From: Janthinobacterium sp. LM6
Lineage (GTDB): Bacteria; Pseudomonadota; Gammaproteobacteria; Burkholderiales; Burkholderiaceae_D
Assembly (NCBI RefSeq): GCF_002002885.1
Contig: NZ_CP019510.1
Coordinates: forward strand, 4,278,001 to 4,342,000
DNA: 64,000 nt
Direction: 5' to 3'
Shown here: one piece after another, positions 1-10,133 of the stretch
How the letters are laid out: each line of letters begins with the position of its first letter
Position numbering within the stretch: position 1 is the stretch's first letter
Notes under the pieces: generated by a model
Seen by the model: only the letters and a program-made list of their open reading frames with translations
The model's database searches: none
Told to the model about the DNA's origin: nothing
Translations under genes and position numbers: made by a program

Positions 1-197
1 GAATTCATCGTCACGACGGTCGGGGGAATCTCTTGCGGTTCAAGCACCTCGGCGCGGCCCAGCTCGTCGAGCAAGGCAGCCTTGTCCGGCGACAGATTAT
101 TACCCAAGGCATACAACAACGCTTCCAGTCGTTCCAGGTCTTGTGACGACAAAATAATTTTTGGTTTTTTTTCCAAGATATCCTCACTATTGATCAT
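1..197 (-). CDS. rnk: Rnk, regulator of nucleoside diphosphate kinase (C-terminus outside the window)
   Basis: Only the first 65 codons are present; the gene runs off the left edge. The reading starts MINSEDILEKKPKIILSS and ends at PPTVVTMN, matching the N-terminal coiled-coil region of Rnk, whose E. coli form has the comparable PEEMPHDVVTMNS segment. Rnk proteins are GreA/GreB-like RNA polymerase secondary-channel binders with an N-terminal coiled coil and a C-terminal FKBP-like domain; the latter is outside the window. The ATG at 195-197 overlaps the end of a small upstream frame (187-312). Identification rests on the short conserved segment and overall length of the coiled coil, so it is good but not certain. 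Confidence 0.82.
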   Translation of the reverse strand, partial: MINSEDILEKKPKIILSSQDLERLEALLYALGNNLSPDKAALLDELGRAEVLEPQEIPPTVVTMN

Positions 198-312
198 TAG
201 GGCGACGTCCGGTTTTGCTGGCGGCAGCTTGCTTGGCCGCTGCAGACAAAACCAACAGCATCAGGACGTCCATCATCAGCGGATTATGGACGAACTCGCG
301 GAGCAAGGCCAT
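187..312 (-). CDS. small hypothetical protein upstream of rnk (41 aa)
   Basis: A 41-codon frame starting MALLREFVHNPLMMDVLMLL and ending in a basic tail (SKTGRRPNDQ). Its stop overlaps the rnk start by 11 bp, an arrangement that fits translational coupling. The middle is a hydrophobic run of about 15 residues that could be a single short membrane segment. No clear Shine-Dalgarno was seen before the ATG, and no family was recognised. It may be a genuine small gene co-transcribed with rnk or a chance frame; the overlap with rnk is the only positive sign. Confidence 0.3.
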   Translation of the reverse strand: MALLREFVHNPLMMDVLMLLVLSAAAKQAAASKTGRRPNDQ

Positions 313-755
313 AGCGTTCTCGCATTCTTCATTAAAATTTATTAAAATCAATGACTTGCAATGGCCTATGCAGACAAAAAGTTAATCCGCGCCGCGATGC
401 CGGGGCCATTGAAGTTATTCTTGATGGCATTTTGTTTATTGTCAGCATGTTTTTAAAGGAAAAAAACAGCCGGCAAAAAAAGGATTAAAATTCAGCTTGG
501 ATTATTATTAGAAAGACACGCCCCGCCTTTTCCGACCGGTTTGTCGCCTTGCCCGCTGCCACCGGCCTGTGGCATGCAGACAAAATTGCCGCGCGCCCTG
601 TACTTTCACGCTGCAAAATGACAATATGTCGGCCTTAACAACACGTCGAGAGTTCCGGCTCACTTCGGTTTTCATCAGACTGGAACGTAAAGTATGGCAG
701 GGCGAGGCGGGATCACACGGGGCGGCGGCAAGCGGGGCCGGCAGGAGAAAGCGTC
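313..755. other. intergenic region between the rnk and GGDEF/EAL genes
   Basis: About 440 bp separating divergently transcribed genes. The left half (roughly 340-520) is much richer in A and T than the flanking genes, with runs of A, and probably holds promoters for both directions. No convincing -35/-10 pair, operator palindrome or RNA gene could be assigned. A tiny plus-strand frame at 361-456 was judged not real. Confidence 0.4.
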
Positions 756-2648
756 ATGATGGCGCCATTGATGCTGCCGTCGGCGCAATTGCGCGGCGAC
801 CGCATAGCCAGGCTGAACTTGCTGGCCGCCGCGGCCATGCTGGCCATGGCCAGCCTGCTGTTGATCCTCTTCCAGTTGTTTTCCCTCCAGGCATCCTTCC
901 AGCGCACGCTGCGCATCCAGGCCGACATGCTGGCGCCCGCCGCCACGCAGGCCATGCGCCAGGACAATCGTCTTGCAGCGCAACAACTCCTCGCTTCCCT
1001 CGCCGCCGCCCCGCATATCCGGCAAGCACTGCTCTACAACCCCTATGGCACGCCGTTTGCCCGCTACGCGCGCAGCGGCAGCGATACCGCGCCCACGGCG
1101 CCGCGCAGAGGCCTGCAGATCGATTACCTGGACGGCAGCGCTGCCATTTTGACGGCCTTGCCCGGCGGCGGCGCGCTGTACCTGCGCGCCAGCCTGGCGC
1201 CGCTGTACGCCAGCCTGGCGCAATTTGCCGCCTTCACCCTGCTGGTCTGCCTGTGCGCGTTCGGCCTGACGTTCCTGATGGTGCGCCGCACGCGCACCGC
1301 CGCCCAGCATGCGGAAAACCATTTGCACTACCTGGCCCACGTCGATCCCGTCACGCAGCTGCCGAACCGCCATGAATTCAACGATGCGCTGGCCTATGCG
1401 CTGGCGCGCGCCGACCGCCAGGACAGCAGCGTGGGCCTGCTGCTGCTGGACCTGGACAACTTCAAGATCGTCAACGATACGCTGGGCCACCACTGCGGCG
1501 ACCAGCTGCTCAAGCTCGTGTCCGAGCGCCTGGTGGCCATCCTGCGCGGCACCGATATCATTTGCCGCATCGGCGGCGACGAATTCGTCGTCATCGTCGA
1601 ACCGGCCGACGACGCTTCGGAAATGGCCAGCGTGGCGCGCAAGATCCTCGCCGTGCTGGCCGCGCCGTTCGCCCTCGAAGGCCACCAGCTGTACGTCAGC
1701 GCCAGCATCGGCGTGAGCCTGTATCCGTTCGACGCGCAAGACGTGGCCACCCTGACGCGCAATGCCGATACGGCCATGTACCACGCCAAGCACCAGGGCA
1801 AGAACCGCTACGCCGTGTTCAAGGCTGAAATGGAGCTGCGCGCACAGCGCCGCCTGCGCATGGAAGCGAACCTGCGCCGCGCCCTGCAGAACGAGGAACT
1901 GTATCTGCACTACCAGCCGCAGATCGACCTGCGCAGCGGGCGCATCGTCGGCGTGGAAGCGCTGATACGCTGGCACTGCCGCGACATGGGCCAGCTGAGC
2001 CCCGCCGAATTCATCCCCGTGGCAGAGGAAAGCGGCATCATCGTCGACCTGGGACGCTGGGTGCTGCAAAGCGCCTGCCGCCAGGCGGCTGCCTGGTGCA
2101 AGGCGGGCCTGCTCGATTCGCTGGAACACGTGGCCGTCAACCTGTCGGCCTGCCAGGCGCGCGATCCGGGCCTGATGGACGATATCCGCGCCATCCTGGA
2201 CGAAACGCAGCTGCCGCATGGCTTGCTGGAGCTGGAAATCACGGAAGGCGTCCTGATGGACAATGTCCACGCCAACGTGGAATTGATGCGGCGCCTGCAG
2301 GAAACGGGCATCCACCTGTCGATCGACGATTTCGGCACCGGCTATTCCTCGATGTCGTACTTAAAACGCCTGCCCATCGACCAGCTGAAAATCGACCGCA
2401 GCTTCGTGCACGACCTGCCCGGCGAGGGCGAAGCCATCGTCACGGCCATCATCGCGATGGCGCACAGCCTGCACCTGAAAGTGGTGGCCGAAGGGGTGGA
2501 AACCCTGCAGCAGGTGGAGTTCCTGAGAAAAGCGGGCTGCGACAATGTGCAGGGCTTCTTCTTCGCCCGCCCGATGACGGCGGCGCAGCTGACGGCATTG
2601 CTGCTGGAGCGGCGCGACTGGAGTACGCGCACGATCCTGCCGGCGTAA
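756..2648 (+). CDS. membrane GGDEF-EAL protein (diguanylate cyclase / c-di-GMP phosphodiesterase)
   Basis: A 630-residue bifunctional-type c-di-GMP protein. Membrane segments at about 21-42 and 155-176 bracket a periplasmic sensor region of about 110 residues. The GGDEF domain (about 190-350) has an intact GGDEF at 273-277 and an RGTD inhibitory site at 264-267, exactly five residues upstream, so product inhibition is expected. The EAL domain (about 370-620) has EAL at 401-403 and an intact DDFGTGYSS loop; both activities are therefore possible. The start at 756 follows AGGAGA at 743-748. It is monocistronic and converges with prfC. Input signal is unknown; the sensor region was not assigned to a named family. 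Confidence 0.93.
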   Translation: MMAPLMLPSAQLRGDRIARLNLLAAAAMLAMASLLLILFQLFSLQASFQRTLRIQADMLAPAATQAMRQDNRLAAQQLLASLAAAPHIRQALLYNPYGTPFARYARSGSDTAPTAPRRGLQIDYLDGSAAILTALPGGGALYLRASLAPLYASLAQFAAFTLLVCLCAFGLTFLMVRRTRTAAQHAENHLHYLAHVDPVTQLPNRHEFNDALAYALARADRQDSSVGLLLLDLDNFKIVNDTLGHHCGDQLLKLVSERLVAILRGTDIICRIGGDEFVVIVEPADDASEMASVARKILAVLAAPFALEGHQLYVSASIGVSLYPFDAQDVATLTRNADTAMYHAKHQGKNRYAVFKAEMELRAQRRLRMEANLRRALQNEELYLHYQPQIDLRSGRIVGVEALIRWHCRDMGQLSPAEFIPVAEESGIIVDLGRWVLQSACRQAAAWCKAGLLDSLEHVAVNLSACQARDPGLMDDIRAILDETQLPHGLLELEITEGVLMDNVHANVELMRRLQETGIHLSIDDFGTGYSSMSYLKRLPIDQLKIDRSFVHDLPGEGEAIVTAIIAMAHSLHLKVVAEGVETLQQVEFLRKAGCDNVQGFFFARPMTAAQLTALLLERRDWSTRTILPA

Positions 2649-2676
2649 AAAAAGGGCAGAACCGCTGGTTCTGCCC
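2647..2676 (-). terminator. rho-independent terminator of prfC
   Basis: A perfect 10-bp stem (2654-2663 with 2667-2676) and a 3-base loop. The A-run at 2647-2653 becomes a U-run on the minus strand, so the element ends prfC transcription. It partly overlaps the stop codon of the convergent GGDEF-EAL gene. Confidence 0.85.
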
Positions 2677-2697
2677 CTGGCACCTACTTGATATTCA

Positions 2698-4386
2698 TCA
2701 AGCCAGCTTGGCCGAATGCTCGCGCGTGGCGTGGAATGTCAGCTTCGGCCAGCGCTCTTCCGTCAGGCGCAGGTTCACGCCGGATGTCGCCAAATAGGCC
2801 ATGTTGCCGGCCGCATCGTAGGCCACGTTGTGGCCCAGCGCGTTTTCGAAATCCTGCAGGATGCGCTTGTCGTCGCAGCTGACCCAGCGGGCGCTGCTGA
2901 TGCTGGTGCCTTCGAACACGGCGTCCACGCCATATTCGTTGAGCAAACGGCTGGCCACCACTTCGAACTGCAGCACGCCGACGGCGCCCAGTACCAGTTC
3001 GCCGCCCTGCACCGGCTTGAAGACCTGCACCGCGCCCTCTTCGCCCAGCTGCTGCAAGCCCTTGTGCAACTGCTTGATTTTCAAGGGATTACGGATGCGC
3101 ACCGAGCGGAAGAAGTCCGGCGCGAAGTACGGGATGCCTGTAAAGGTCAGCATCTCGCCTTCGGAAAAGCTGTCGCCGATCTGCATGTTGCCATGGTTCG
3201 GCAAGCCGATGATGTCGCCCGCGTACGCCTCTTCCACCTGTTCGCGCGAGGAAGCCATGAAGGTCACCACGTTCGACACCTTGATCTCGCGCCCCAGGCG
3301 CAAGTGCTTGACCTTCATGCCGCGCTCGAAACGTCCCGAGCACACCCGCAAAAAGGCGATGCGGTCGCGGTGCGCCGGGTCCATGTTCGCCTGGATCTTG
3401 AAGACGAAACCGGTAAACGGCTGCTCGGACGGCGCCACCGAGCGCACGGTCGCGTCGCGCTCGCGCGGCGCCGGCGCCCAGTCGACCAGCGCCGAGAGAA
3501 TCTCGCGCACGCCGAAGTTGTTGATGGCAGAACCGAAGAACACGGGCGTCTGCACGCCGGAGAGGAATTCTTCCAGGTTGAACGGGTTCGACGCGCCGTG
3601 CACCAGTTCGACTTCCATGCGCAATTGATCCATTTCAAGCGGGAACATCTCCTGCAGGCGCGGGTTATCGATGCCCTTGATGATCTCGAAGGCGCCGTCG
3701 GCCTTCTCTTCACCGGCCTTGAACAGCATGATTTCGTCGTTCAGCAGGTGGTACACGCCGCGGAAGTTCTTGCCCATGCCGATAGGCCAGGTGACGGGCG
3801 CGCACTGGATCTTCAGCACCGATTCCAGCTCGTCGAGCAGGTCGAGCGGATCGCGCGTCTCGCGGTCCATCTTGTTCATGAAGGTGACGATCGGCGTATT
3901 GCGCATGCGGCACACGGCCAACAGCTTGATCGTCTGCGCTTCCACGCCCTTGGCCGCATCGATCACCATCAGCGCCGAGTCGACCGCCGTCAGCACGCGG
4001 TAGGTATCTTCCGAGAAGTCCTGGTGGCCCGGGGTGTCGAGCAGGTTGACGACGTGGTCGCGGAATTCGAACTGCATCACCGAGGAAGCGACGGAAATGC
4101 CGCGCTGCTTCTCGATCTCCATCCAGTCCGACGTCGCGTGGCGGCCCGATTTGCGCGCCTTGACGGTACCGGCCATCTGGATCGCGCCCGAGAACAGCAG
4201 CAGTTTTTCCGTCAGCGTGGTTTTACCGGCATCCGGGTGGGAAATGATGCCGAAGGTGCGGCGGCGCTGCACTTCGCGCGCGATCACGGCCGGCGCCTTG
4301 CTGCTTACTGGCGCTGCGGCGTTGTCCGCGCTGTCGCTGGAATCGGGGGTATTGATGTCGTTCTCGTTGGCCATATTGGTGACCAT
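2698..4386 (-). CDS. prfC: peptide chain release factor 3 (RF3)
   Basis: A GTPase that recycles RF1/RF2 from the ribosome after peptide release. The G1 loop is HPDAGKTT (about 50-57), followed by [14 protein letters not shown] and the NKMDRE specificity motif, all diagnostic of RF3 within the EF-G superfamily. The start at 4386 is preferred because GAGGG lies a few bases upstream; it gives 562 residues, slightly longer than the usual 525-530 because of an Ala/Ser/Asp-rich N-terminal extension of about 30 residues. An ATG four codons later (4374) is a possible alternative. It ends at a strong terminator. Confidence 0.96.
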   Translation of the reverse strand: MVTNMANENDINTPDSSDSADNAAAPVSSKAPAVIAREVQRRRTFGIISHPDAGKTTLTEKLLLFSGAIQMAGTVKARKSGRHATSDWMEIEKQRGISVASSVMQFEFRDHVVNLLDTPGHQDFSEDTYRVLTAVDSALMVIDAAKGVEAQTIKLLAVCRMRNTPIVTFMNKMDRETRDPLDLLDELESVLKIQCAPVTWPIGMGKNFRGVYHLLNDEIMLFKAGEEKADGAFEIIKGIDNPRLQEMFPLEMDQLRMEVELVHGASNPFNLEEFLSGVQTPVFFGSAINNFGVREILSALVDWAPAPRERDATVRSVAPSEQPFTGFVFKIQANMDPAHRDRIAFLRVCSGRFERGMKVKHLRLGREIKVSNVVTFMASSREQVEEAYAGDIIGLPNHGNMQIGDSFSEGEMLTFTGIPYFAPDFFRSVRIRNPLKIKQLHKGLQQLGEEGAVQVFKPVQGGELVLGAVGVLQFEVVASRLLNEYGVDAVFEGTSISSARWVSCDDKRILQDFENALGHNVAYDAAGNMAYLATSGVNLRLTEERWPKLTFHATREHSAKLA

Positions 4387-4573
4387 AATATGGCCCTCGC
4401 AAAAAACCCTCGATTTTACAGAAGGATCGGCCTTCCGTGTGAACTGCTTCACTCTGGCGAACGGCAAAATCGGCGGCGCGAATTGGCCAAGCAGCCGCGC
4501 AGTTCATCAAGGGGTCACAATCCGCAGGCAACATTGCACTGCAGAAATGTTGTCACCCTACCCTGGAAACCCG

Positions 4574-6631
4574 ATGAAAATGCTCCTCACCCCCGCCATC
4601 CGCCTCATGCAGCGCTTGCGCCTGCTGCCCAAATTCATGCTTGTCTGCCTGGTCTTCCTGCTGCCGCTGGCGCTGGCGACCACCCTGCTGATCTCGGAAC
4701 TGGGCAAGTCGCTGGCCCAGGCGCAGGATGCGCAGCGGGGCGTGGCCTATGTGCGCCAGCTGCAGGAAGGCACGCGCTTGCTGCAGCAGCGGCGCGGCCT
4801 CGAGCACTTGCGCCTGAGCGGCAAAGTGGGCATGGACAACACGGCCGTCAATGCGCGCATCACGGCCGCGCTGGCCGCCCTGGCGCGCCTGCCGGCGGGC
4901 GCCGGCCTGCCCCAGGCGGCCGAGCTGACGAAGCAGTGGCAAGCCCTGCTGGGCCGCCAGGCGGGCCTCGCGGCGCGCGACAGCTACGCGGCGCACACGG
5001 CGCTGCTGCGCCAGGCGGCCAAGCTGGGCCAGCTGGTGGCCGACCGCTCGCACCTGAGCCTGGACCCGGACGCGGGCGCCAACCACCTGAGCGCCGCCTT
5101 CACCGCCACCCTGCCCGACCTGGCCGAGAGCCTGTCCGACATCGGCGGGCGCGGCGCCGCCTACATCGACACGGGCCTGTTCGAGGCGAACGAAGATCAA
5201 CTCGTCAACGCCAACGCCCTGATCGCGCGCCACGAACTGGAACGCCTGCCGGCCCGCTTCGACGAAATCATCGCGGCCAAGCCGGCATTGCGCGCCAGCC
5301 TGCAGCCGGCCCTGAAAGCCGTGCCGGCCGCGCTGGCCTTCCTCGAACGCACGAAGAATGAAGTGACGAATTCCTACGACCAGACGTCGGGCGCGCAATT
5401 CCACGCGGCCGGCATGCAAGCCATCGACGCCCTGCACGCGCTGTCCGGCGCCTCCGCCACCGCGCTGGACGGCTTGCTGGCGCAGCGCATCGCGCGCGAC
5501 GAGGCGCGCCGCGCCCTGATCCTGGCGGCCATGCTGCTGGTGCTGCTGGCCGCCGCCTACCTGTGCGCGGGCTTCTATGCCGCCTTCGCGCGCGACGTGC
5601 AGCAATTGCGCGTGGCCGTCGGCGCCGCGGCGGCAGGAGACCTGTCGCAGCGCATCACCTCGCAGGCGCACGACGAAATCGGCGACCTGGTGCGCGACTT
5701 CGGCGCCATGACGCAGGGCCTGGCCACGCTGGTGCAGGAAATCCGCGGCGGCGCGGCCGTCATCGCCGCCGCCGGCGCCGATATCGCCCAGGGCAACGCC
5801 GCCCTGTCCGGCCACACGGCCACGCAAGCGGACGCGCTGGGCGCCACCGTGGACTCGATGCGCGAGCTGACGGCCACCGTGGGCCGCAACGAAGCCCACG
5901 TAGGACAGGGACGCACCCTGGTGGCGTCAGCCGCCGAAGTGGCCCTGCGCGGCGGCGAGACCGTCAGCGCCGTGGTCGAGACCATGGCCTCGATCAAGGC
6001 CAGCTCGCACAAGATCGTCGACATCATCGGCGTCATCAACGGCATCGCCTTCCAGACGAATATCCTCGCCCTGAACGCGGCCGTCGAAGCGGCGCGCGCG
6101 GGCGAACAGGGACGCGGCTTTGCCGTCGTCGCGTCCGAAGTGCGCAGCCTGGCGCAGCGCTCCAGCGAGGCGGCGCAGCAAATCAAGCGCCTGATCGGCG
6201 ACTCCGTGGCCACCGTGGATGCGGGCGGCGACCTGGTCAACGCGGCCGGCAGCACCATGCGGCAAGTCGTCGATGCGGTGCAGCAAGTGTCCGTCGTCAT
6301 CGGGCGCATCAGCAGCGCCGGCGCCGAGCAGAATGGCGAAATCGCCCGCATCAACGGTGCGCTGGCGCAAATCGACGACATGACGCGCCAGAATGCGGGC
6401 CTGGTCGACGAGGCGCGCGCCGGTTCCCAGCGTCTGCACCAGGAAGGCGAGGCGCTGACGCAGGCCGTCAGCCGCTTCCGCCTGGGTGAACACGAGGCGC
6501 CTGCCACGCGCCAGACGAGCGCCGCGACCAAGCGCGACGGCTTGCCCAGCGTGCGTCCGGCCGGCCTGTGGAGCGCCAACAAGCCGCGCGTCATATCACA
6601 AAATCGCGCGGAACGGCGCAAGGCTAGCTAG
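4574..6631 (+). CDS. methyl-accepting chemotaxis protein
   Basis: A 685-residue transmembrane chemoreceptor. It has membrane segments at about 21-42 and 304-326, with a periplasmic ligand-binding region of about 260 residues that is mostly helical. A HAMP linker follows, then a signalling domain with the canonical hairpin tip ([20 protein letters not shown] followed by [12 protein letters not shown]) at about 480-540, which contacts CheA and CheW. The periplasmic region is repetitive in Ala/Leu and was not matched to a named sensor fold. No CheR-docking pentapeptide is visible at the C-terminus. The start at 4574 is chosen because it lies just before the first membrane segment; the Shine-Dalgarno is weak. 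An in-frame ATG two codons later is also possible. Confidence 0.92.
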   Translation: MKMLLTPAIRLMQRLRLLPKFMLVCLVFLLPLALATTLLISELGKSLAQAQDAQRGVAYVRQLQEGTRLLQQRRGLEHLRLSGKVGMDNTAVNARITAALAALARLPAGAGLPQAAELTKQWQALLGRQAGLAARDSYAAHTALLRQAAKLGQLVADRSHLSLDPDAGANHLSAAFTATLPDLAESLSDIGGRGAAYIDTGLFEANEDQLVNANALIARHELERLPARFDEIIAAKPALRASLQPALKAVPAALAFLERTKNEVTNSYDQTSGAQFHAAGMQAIDALHALSGASATALDGLLAQRIARDEARRALILAAMLLVLLAAAYLCAGFYAAFARDVQQLRVAVGAAAAGDLSQRITSQAHDEIGDLVRDFGAMTQGLATLVQEIRGGAAVIAAAGADIAQGNAALSGHTATQADALGATVDSMRELTATVGRNEAHVGQGRTLVASAAEVALRGGETVSAVVETMASIKASSHKIVDIIGVINGIAFQTNILALNAAVEAARAGEQGRGFAVVASEVRSLAQRSSEAAQQIKRLIGDSVATVDAGGDLVNAAGSTMRQVVDAVQQVSVVIGRISSAGAEQNGEIARINGALAQIDDMTRQNAGLVDEARAGSQRLHQEGEALTQAVSRFRLGEHEAPATRQTSAATKRDGLPSVRPAGLWSANKPRVISQNRAERRKAS

Positions 6632-6685
6632 TCAAAAGTGTGCACGTAGGACAAGGACTACAATTTCGCCTCAAAAGAGACTACA

Positions 6686-6718
6686 AAGTGGCGACTGCTA
6701 ATCTTATGTTCGCCACTT
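6686..6718. repeat. inverted repeat upstream of the Crp-family gene
   Basis: Nine-base arms AAGTGGCGA (6686-6694) and TCGCCACTT (6710-6718) separated by 15 bases, about 140 bp before the downstream start codon. No T-run follows, so it is not a standard terminator. It could be an operator or a leader RNA structure. Confidence 0.5.
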
Positions 6719-6856
6719 ACATAAGCTTTTAAAGTAGCTACATCGCGATCTGCACCGCGCGGTCGAAAAAAACGCTGTTCCCTAAGGGATGCGGCAACTT
6801 TTTTGACCAGCAACGCGGCAGTCGCACTCCGATGTAAAAAGCCTGTGAGGAATACT

Positions 6857-7666
6857 ATGAGCCATACTCAACTTATCACCCCGGTCCAGAAGAACCAGTT
6901 GCTGCCGCGCGCCATGCCGGCGGCCGGTCGGGAAATCAAGCTTGCGTCGCGGGTTAGCCTCAGCAGTGCCCAACAAAATGAATTGCTGGCCGCCCTGCCG
7001 CGCGCCGCGCTCGAATCGCTGTTCGAAGACCTGGAACTGGTGGAACTGCCTTTCGGCAAGGAATTGTATGCCTACGGTAACAACCTGGAATACAGCTACT
7101 TCCCCACCACCGCCATCATTTCGCTGCTGTATGTCATGGAAGACGGCGCCACGACGGAAATCGCCGTCGTCGGCCATGAAGGCGTGGCCGGTGCTTCGCT
7201 GCTGGCAGGCGAGCGCGCCATGTGCACGGCGGTCGTGCAAAGCGCCGGCTACGGCTACCGCCTGAAGACGCAAAGCCTGCGCGACGCGTTCAATCAAGGC
7301 GGCGCCTTGCCCCAGTTGCTGATGCGCTACACCAACGCCCTGTTTGCGCAAATGGCGCAGAACGCCGTCGGCGGCCGTCACAGCTCGATCGAGCAAAAGC
7401 TGTGCCGCTGGCTGCTGGACCGCCTGGACCGTTCGCCATCGAACGAATTGAAAGTGACGCAAGAGTTGATCTCGATCATGCTGGGCGTGCGCCGCGAAAG
7501 CATCACGGCCGCCGCCGGCAAGCTGCAGGAAGAAGGCTTGATTCATTACCGCCGCGGCAATATCACGGTGCTGGACCGCGCCGGCCTGGAATGCTATGCG
7601 GGCGAGTGCTATAAAGTGGCCAAGACGGAATACGACCGTTTGCTGCGCGACGTTTCACGCTGCTGA
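6857..7666 (+). CDS. Crp/Fnr-family transcriptional regulator
   Basis: A 269-residue regulator with an N-terminal cyclic-nucleotide-binding-like beta barrel (about 50-160), a dimerisation helix, and a C-terminal winged helix (about 195-250) that includes the recognition-helix stretch MLGVRRESITAAAGKL. No Cys cluster of the Fnr type is present, and the phosphate-binding cassette of cAMP-binding Crp is not obvious, so the ligand is unknown. The start at 6857 follows GAGGA with good spacing. It converges with a two-component pair and shares their bidirectional terminator. Confidence 0.88.
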   Translation: MSHTQLITPVQKNQLLPRAMPAAGREIKLASRVSLSSAQQNELLAALPRAALESLFEDLELVELPFGKELYAYGNNLEYSYFPTTAIISLLYVMEDGATTEIAVVGHEGVAGASLLAGERAMCTAVVQSAGYGYRLKTQSLRDAFNQGGALPQLLMRYTNALFAQMAQNAVGGRHSSIEQKLCRWLLDRLDRSPSNELKVTQELISIMLGVRRESITAAAGKLQEEGLIHYRRGNITVLDRAGLECYAGECYKVAKTEYDRLLRDVSRC

Positions 7667-7686
7667 TCAGGCAAGATAAATAAAAA

Positions 7687-7717
7687 ATGGCCGGGCTGCA
7701 TGCCCGGCCATTTTTTT
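7687..7717. terminator. bidirectional rho-independent terminator
   Basis: A 10-bp GC-rich stem (7687-7696 with 7702-7711), flanked by A-rich sequence on the left and a T-run on the right. It can end both the Crp-family gene and the convergent histidine kinase gene. Confidence 0.85.
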
Positions 7718-7730
7718 GTCTCAAGGAAAA

Positions 7731-9146
7731 TTACGCTTCGGCATCCGCATCGATGTCTTCCGGCTCCGGCGTCAGCGGCAGCGGAATCACGGCTTCCACG
7801 CACGTGCCCTTGCCTTCCGGCCCCTGGCGCACAGTGAGTGTACCGCCCAGCAACAAGGCCCGCTCGCGCATGCCCAGCAAACCGTGCGACATGGGTTTTT
7901 GCAACGCATCTTCCGTGATGCCGATGCCGTCGTCGATGACGCGCAGCACCAGGCCGTGCTCATTGCGCTTCAAGGTCACGCTGACCATGCCGGCGCGCGC
8001 ATATTTGAGGATGTTGGTCAGCGATTCCTGCACGATACGGAACAGGGCAATCGTCAGGGTGGCTTCGCGGTTGTCGATATTGATGGCCACGTCCGTTTCG
8101 CAGCGCACGGAACTCATGCGCGCAAAATCCTCACAATAGCTTTCGATGGCGGCGCACAGGCCCAGGTTGTCCAGCAGACTGGGGCGCAAGTCTTCGACGA
8201 TGCGGCGCTTCAGTTCCACCGTTTCCAGCAAGGTGGCCTTGGCGCGGCGCAATTGCGCGGCCAGTTCCGGCTGCGTGTGCGCCAGTTGCTGCGTGACGGC
8301 GCCCAGGTCCATGCTGATCGAGGTCAGGTTGGCGCCCAGTTCATCGTGCAATTCGCGCGCCAGGCGCGCCTTTTCCACTTCATTGACGCTGATCAAATGG
8401 CGCGACAGCACGGATAACTGCTCCGTACGCTTGCTGACCGTCGATTCCAGGGTGTCGTTGGCATTTTGCAGTGCATACTCGACGGCCGCGCGGTTCTGGA
8501 AGCTGCGCCGCACCAGCTGGTAAAACATGATCAGCACGAGGATGGCCAGGGCATTGATGCCGATGCCGAGCAGCACGGCTTTCTGGTACTCATGGTAAAA
8601 GGCGGCGCTGCCGGACGACAGCGCTTCATTCTGCTCGCGCGTCATGATCACCACTTGCAGGCGGATCTCGTCCATGGTGGCGCGGTCATCGGTCACGCGG
8701 GAAATATTGACGATCTCGGCCAGCCCGCCCTGCTTGTAGACATCGATCGACTGTTGCAGCATCGACATCTTGCGACGGATTAAGCTTTTCAGCTGGCCCA
8801 GGTTTTTCAACTGGGTAGGACTGCCCGCAAGCAAGGTTTGCAGCTCATTGAATTCGTTTTCGATTTCGGTGGTCGCTGTCTTCGACGGCCCCAGATAGGT
8901 TTCGGAGCCGGAAATGAAATAGCCGCGCAAGCTGCTTTCCGCATCGAGCACGAGCACGTTCAAGTACTGCAGGCGGTCCGCGACGCGGGCGCTCTGGCTG
9001 AGCAAGGCGTTCGTGCCCTTCAGCGACTGCAGATTATGATAGAGACTGAAACCATTGAGTACAAGCAGCAAGGCGCAAGTCACGCACAGGATCGTCTTGT
9101 AGAGGGGCAGGCGGTGATTCGGGGCCGGTTCAGCGGTGAAATACAT
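7731..9146 (-). CDS. sensor histidine kinase (CHASE3, HisKA_3 type)
   Basis: A 471-residue membrane kinase of the NarX/DesK class. Membrane segments lie at about 16-36 and 189-211; the periplasmic region between them has the sequence character of a CHASE3 domain. The dimerisation helix carries ARELHDELGANLT with the phospho-accepting His at 267, followed by an HATPase_c domain with NILKYA (N-box) and DDGIG. The start at 9146 has AAGGA about ten bases upstream; an ATG four codons earlier (9158) is less well placed. The gene lies just downstream of the response regulator gene that it most likely controls. Confidence 0.9.
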   Translation of the reverse strand: MYFTAEPAPNHRLPLYKTILCVTCALLLVLNGFSLYHNLQSLKGTNALLSQSARVADRLQYLNVLVLDAESSLRGYFISGSETYLGPSKTATTEIENEFNELQTLLAGSPTQLKNLGQLKSLIRRKMSMLQQSIDVYKQGGLAEIVNISRVTDDRATMDEIRLQVVIMTREQNEALSSGSAAFYHEYQKAVLLGIGINALAILVLIMFYQLVRRSFQNRAAVEYALQNANDTLESTVSKRTEQLSVLSRHLISVNEVEKARLARELHDELGANLTSISMDLGAVTQQLAHTQPELAAQLRRAKATLLETVELKRRIVEDLRPSLLDNLGLCAAIESYCEDFARMSSVRCETDVAINIDNREATLTIALFRIVQESLTNILKYARAGMVSVTLKRNEHGLVLRVIDDGIGITEDALQKPMSHGLLGMRERALLLGGTLTVRQGPEGKGTCVEAVIPLPLTPEPEDIDADAEA

Positions 9147-9290
9147 CCTGATGTGCATCCTTAGCAAGGTTCGGCGCGGGAAAAAGCGCCGGCGCCGGCC
9201 AATTATAGTCCTCGCCACAAACTGCTGCACTGCACAAGTCGTGCCGGCTGGCTGGCTGAGCGATCATGTTTCCATGATCGCACCGCAGCG

Positions 9291-9923
9291 CTAGTCAAGC
9301 AAATTGTTTTTCATTGCGTAATAGGTCAAGTCGCTGTTGGATTGCAAGCCCATTTTTTCCATGATGCGCGTACGGTAAGTACTCACCGTCTTGATGCTCA
9401 GCGACAAGGCGACACCGATATCGGACACGGTGGCGCCGCGCGCCAGGCGCAGGAAGACCTGGAACTCGCGGTCCGACAATTCCGTGTGCAGCGCGGCATT
9501 CGTGTCGCGGTCGAACGATTGCGCCAGCAATTCGCCGACGGTGGAACTGACGTAGCGGCGGCCCTGGAACACGGTGCGCACGGCCGTCATCAGCTCGTCG
9601 GCTTCGCATTCCTTGTTCAGATAGCCATTCGCGCCCATCTTGAACAGGTTCAACGCGTATTGCTGCGCAGGATAGCCGCTGAGTATCAGCACGGGCAATT
9701 CCGGCTGGCCCTGGCGGATCGTGCGCAAGGTATCGATGCCGCTCTGATCGGGCATGGCTATATCGAGCAGCAATACATCGCAAATTTCGCGGCGGGCGAT
9801 ATCGAGCGCTTCGCGCCCGGTACCGGCTTCCGCCACCACACTGAAATCGCTCGACGACGAAAAAATCTGTTTGAATCCAGCTCGTACTATTTGGTGATCA
9901 TCACAAATGGCAACGCGTATCAT
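9291..9923 (-). CDS. LuxR/NarL-family response regulator
   Basis: A 210-residue regulator with a receiver domain (acidic pair D8-D9, phospho-acceptor D54 in LLLDIAMPD, and the switch lysine in GYLNKE) and a C-terminal LuxR-type HTH (LSDREFQVFLRLARG through TVSTYRTRIMEKM). The start at 9923 follows AGGGGAAAC. It precedes the histidine kinase by about 145 bp on the same strand, so the two probably form one system. The sequence resembles the UvrY/GacA/NarL group, but the targets cannot be deduced. Confidence 0.92.
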   Translation of the reverse strand: MIRVAICDDHQIVRAGFKQIFSSSSDFSVVAEAGTGREALDIARREICDVLLLDIAMPDQSGIDTLRTIRQGQPELPVLILSGYPAQQYALNLFKMGANGYLNKECEADELMTAVRTVFQGRRYVSSTVGELLAQSFDRDTNAALHTELSDREFQVFLRLARGATVSDIGVALSLSIKTVSTYRTRIMEKMGLQSNSDLTYYAMKNNLLD

Positions 9924-10015
9924 TGTTTCCCCTTAAATTTTCCTGGCCTGGGAAAGACTACCGGAACCTGAACGCTGCTCCGGCTTAGCGTCACTAACAA
10001 AAACGCAACATTAAC

Positions 10016-10021
10016 ATTATA
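10016..10021 (-). promoter_or_regulatory. candidate -10 box for the response regulator gene
   Basis: TATAAT on the minus strand, about 93 bp before the start codon, in an AT-rich patch. No good -35 lies 17 bp upstream, so an activator may be required. Confidence 0.35.
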
Positions 10022-10133
10022 TTCAAAATATGGCGCGCCGTACGGCAGCGTCAGCGCCAAGGCCGAGCGCCCATGCAGTATAGTCAACTTAGTCAACTGC
10101 TACCGGACAACCCCACCTATATTGGTACAAATC

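Noticed and set aside
361-456. Plus-strand frame of 31 codons ending in a lipobox-like LLSACF
   Set aside because: Only one residue would follow the lipidated Cys, there is no Shine-Dalgarno, and the region is AT-rich intergenic DNA. Probably chance.
675-2315. 546-codon minus-strand frame opposite the GGDEF-EAL gene
   Set aside because: Long antisense frames are common in GC-rich genes. The translation is rich in Ala, Arg, Gln and His without domain character, while the plus strand has clear motifs. The same applies to similar long frames opposite prfC, pheT, ureC, the kinases and tssG.
10060-10133. tRNA gene after the merR gene, as found in some betaproteobacteria
   Set aside because: No cloverleaf with pairing acceptor and T arms could be made here. 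The stretch holds only short direct repeats of TTGACTA.
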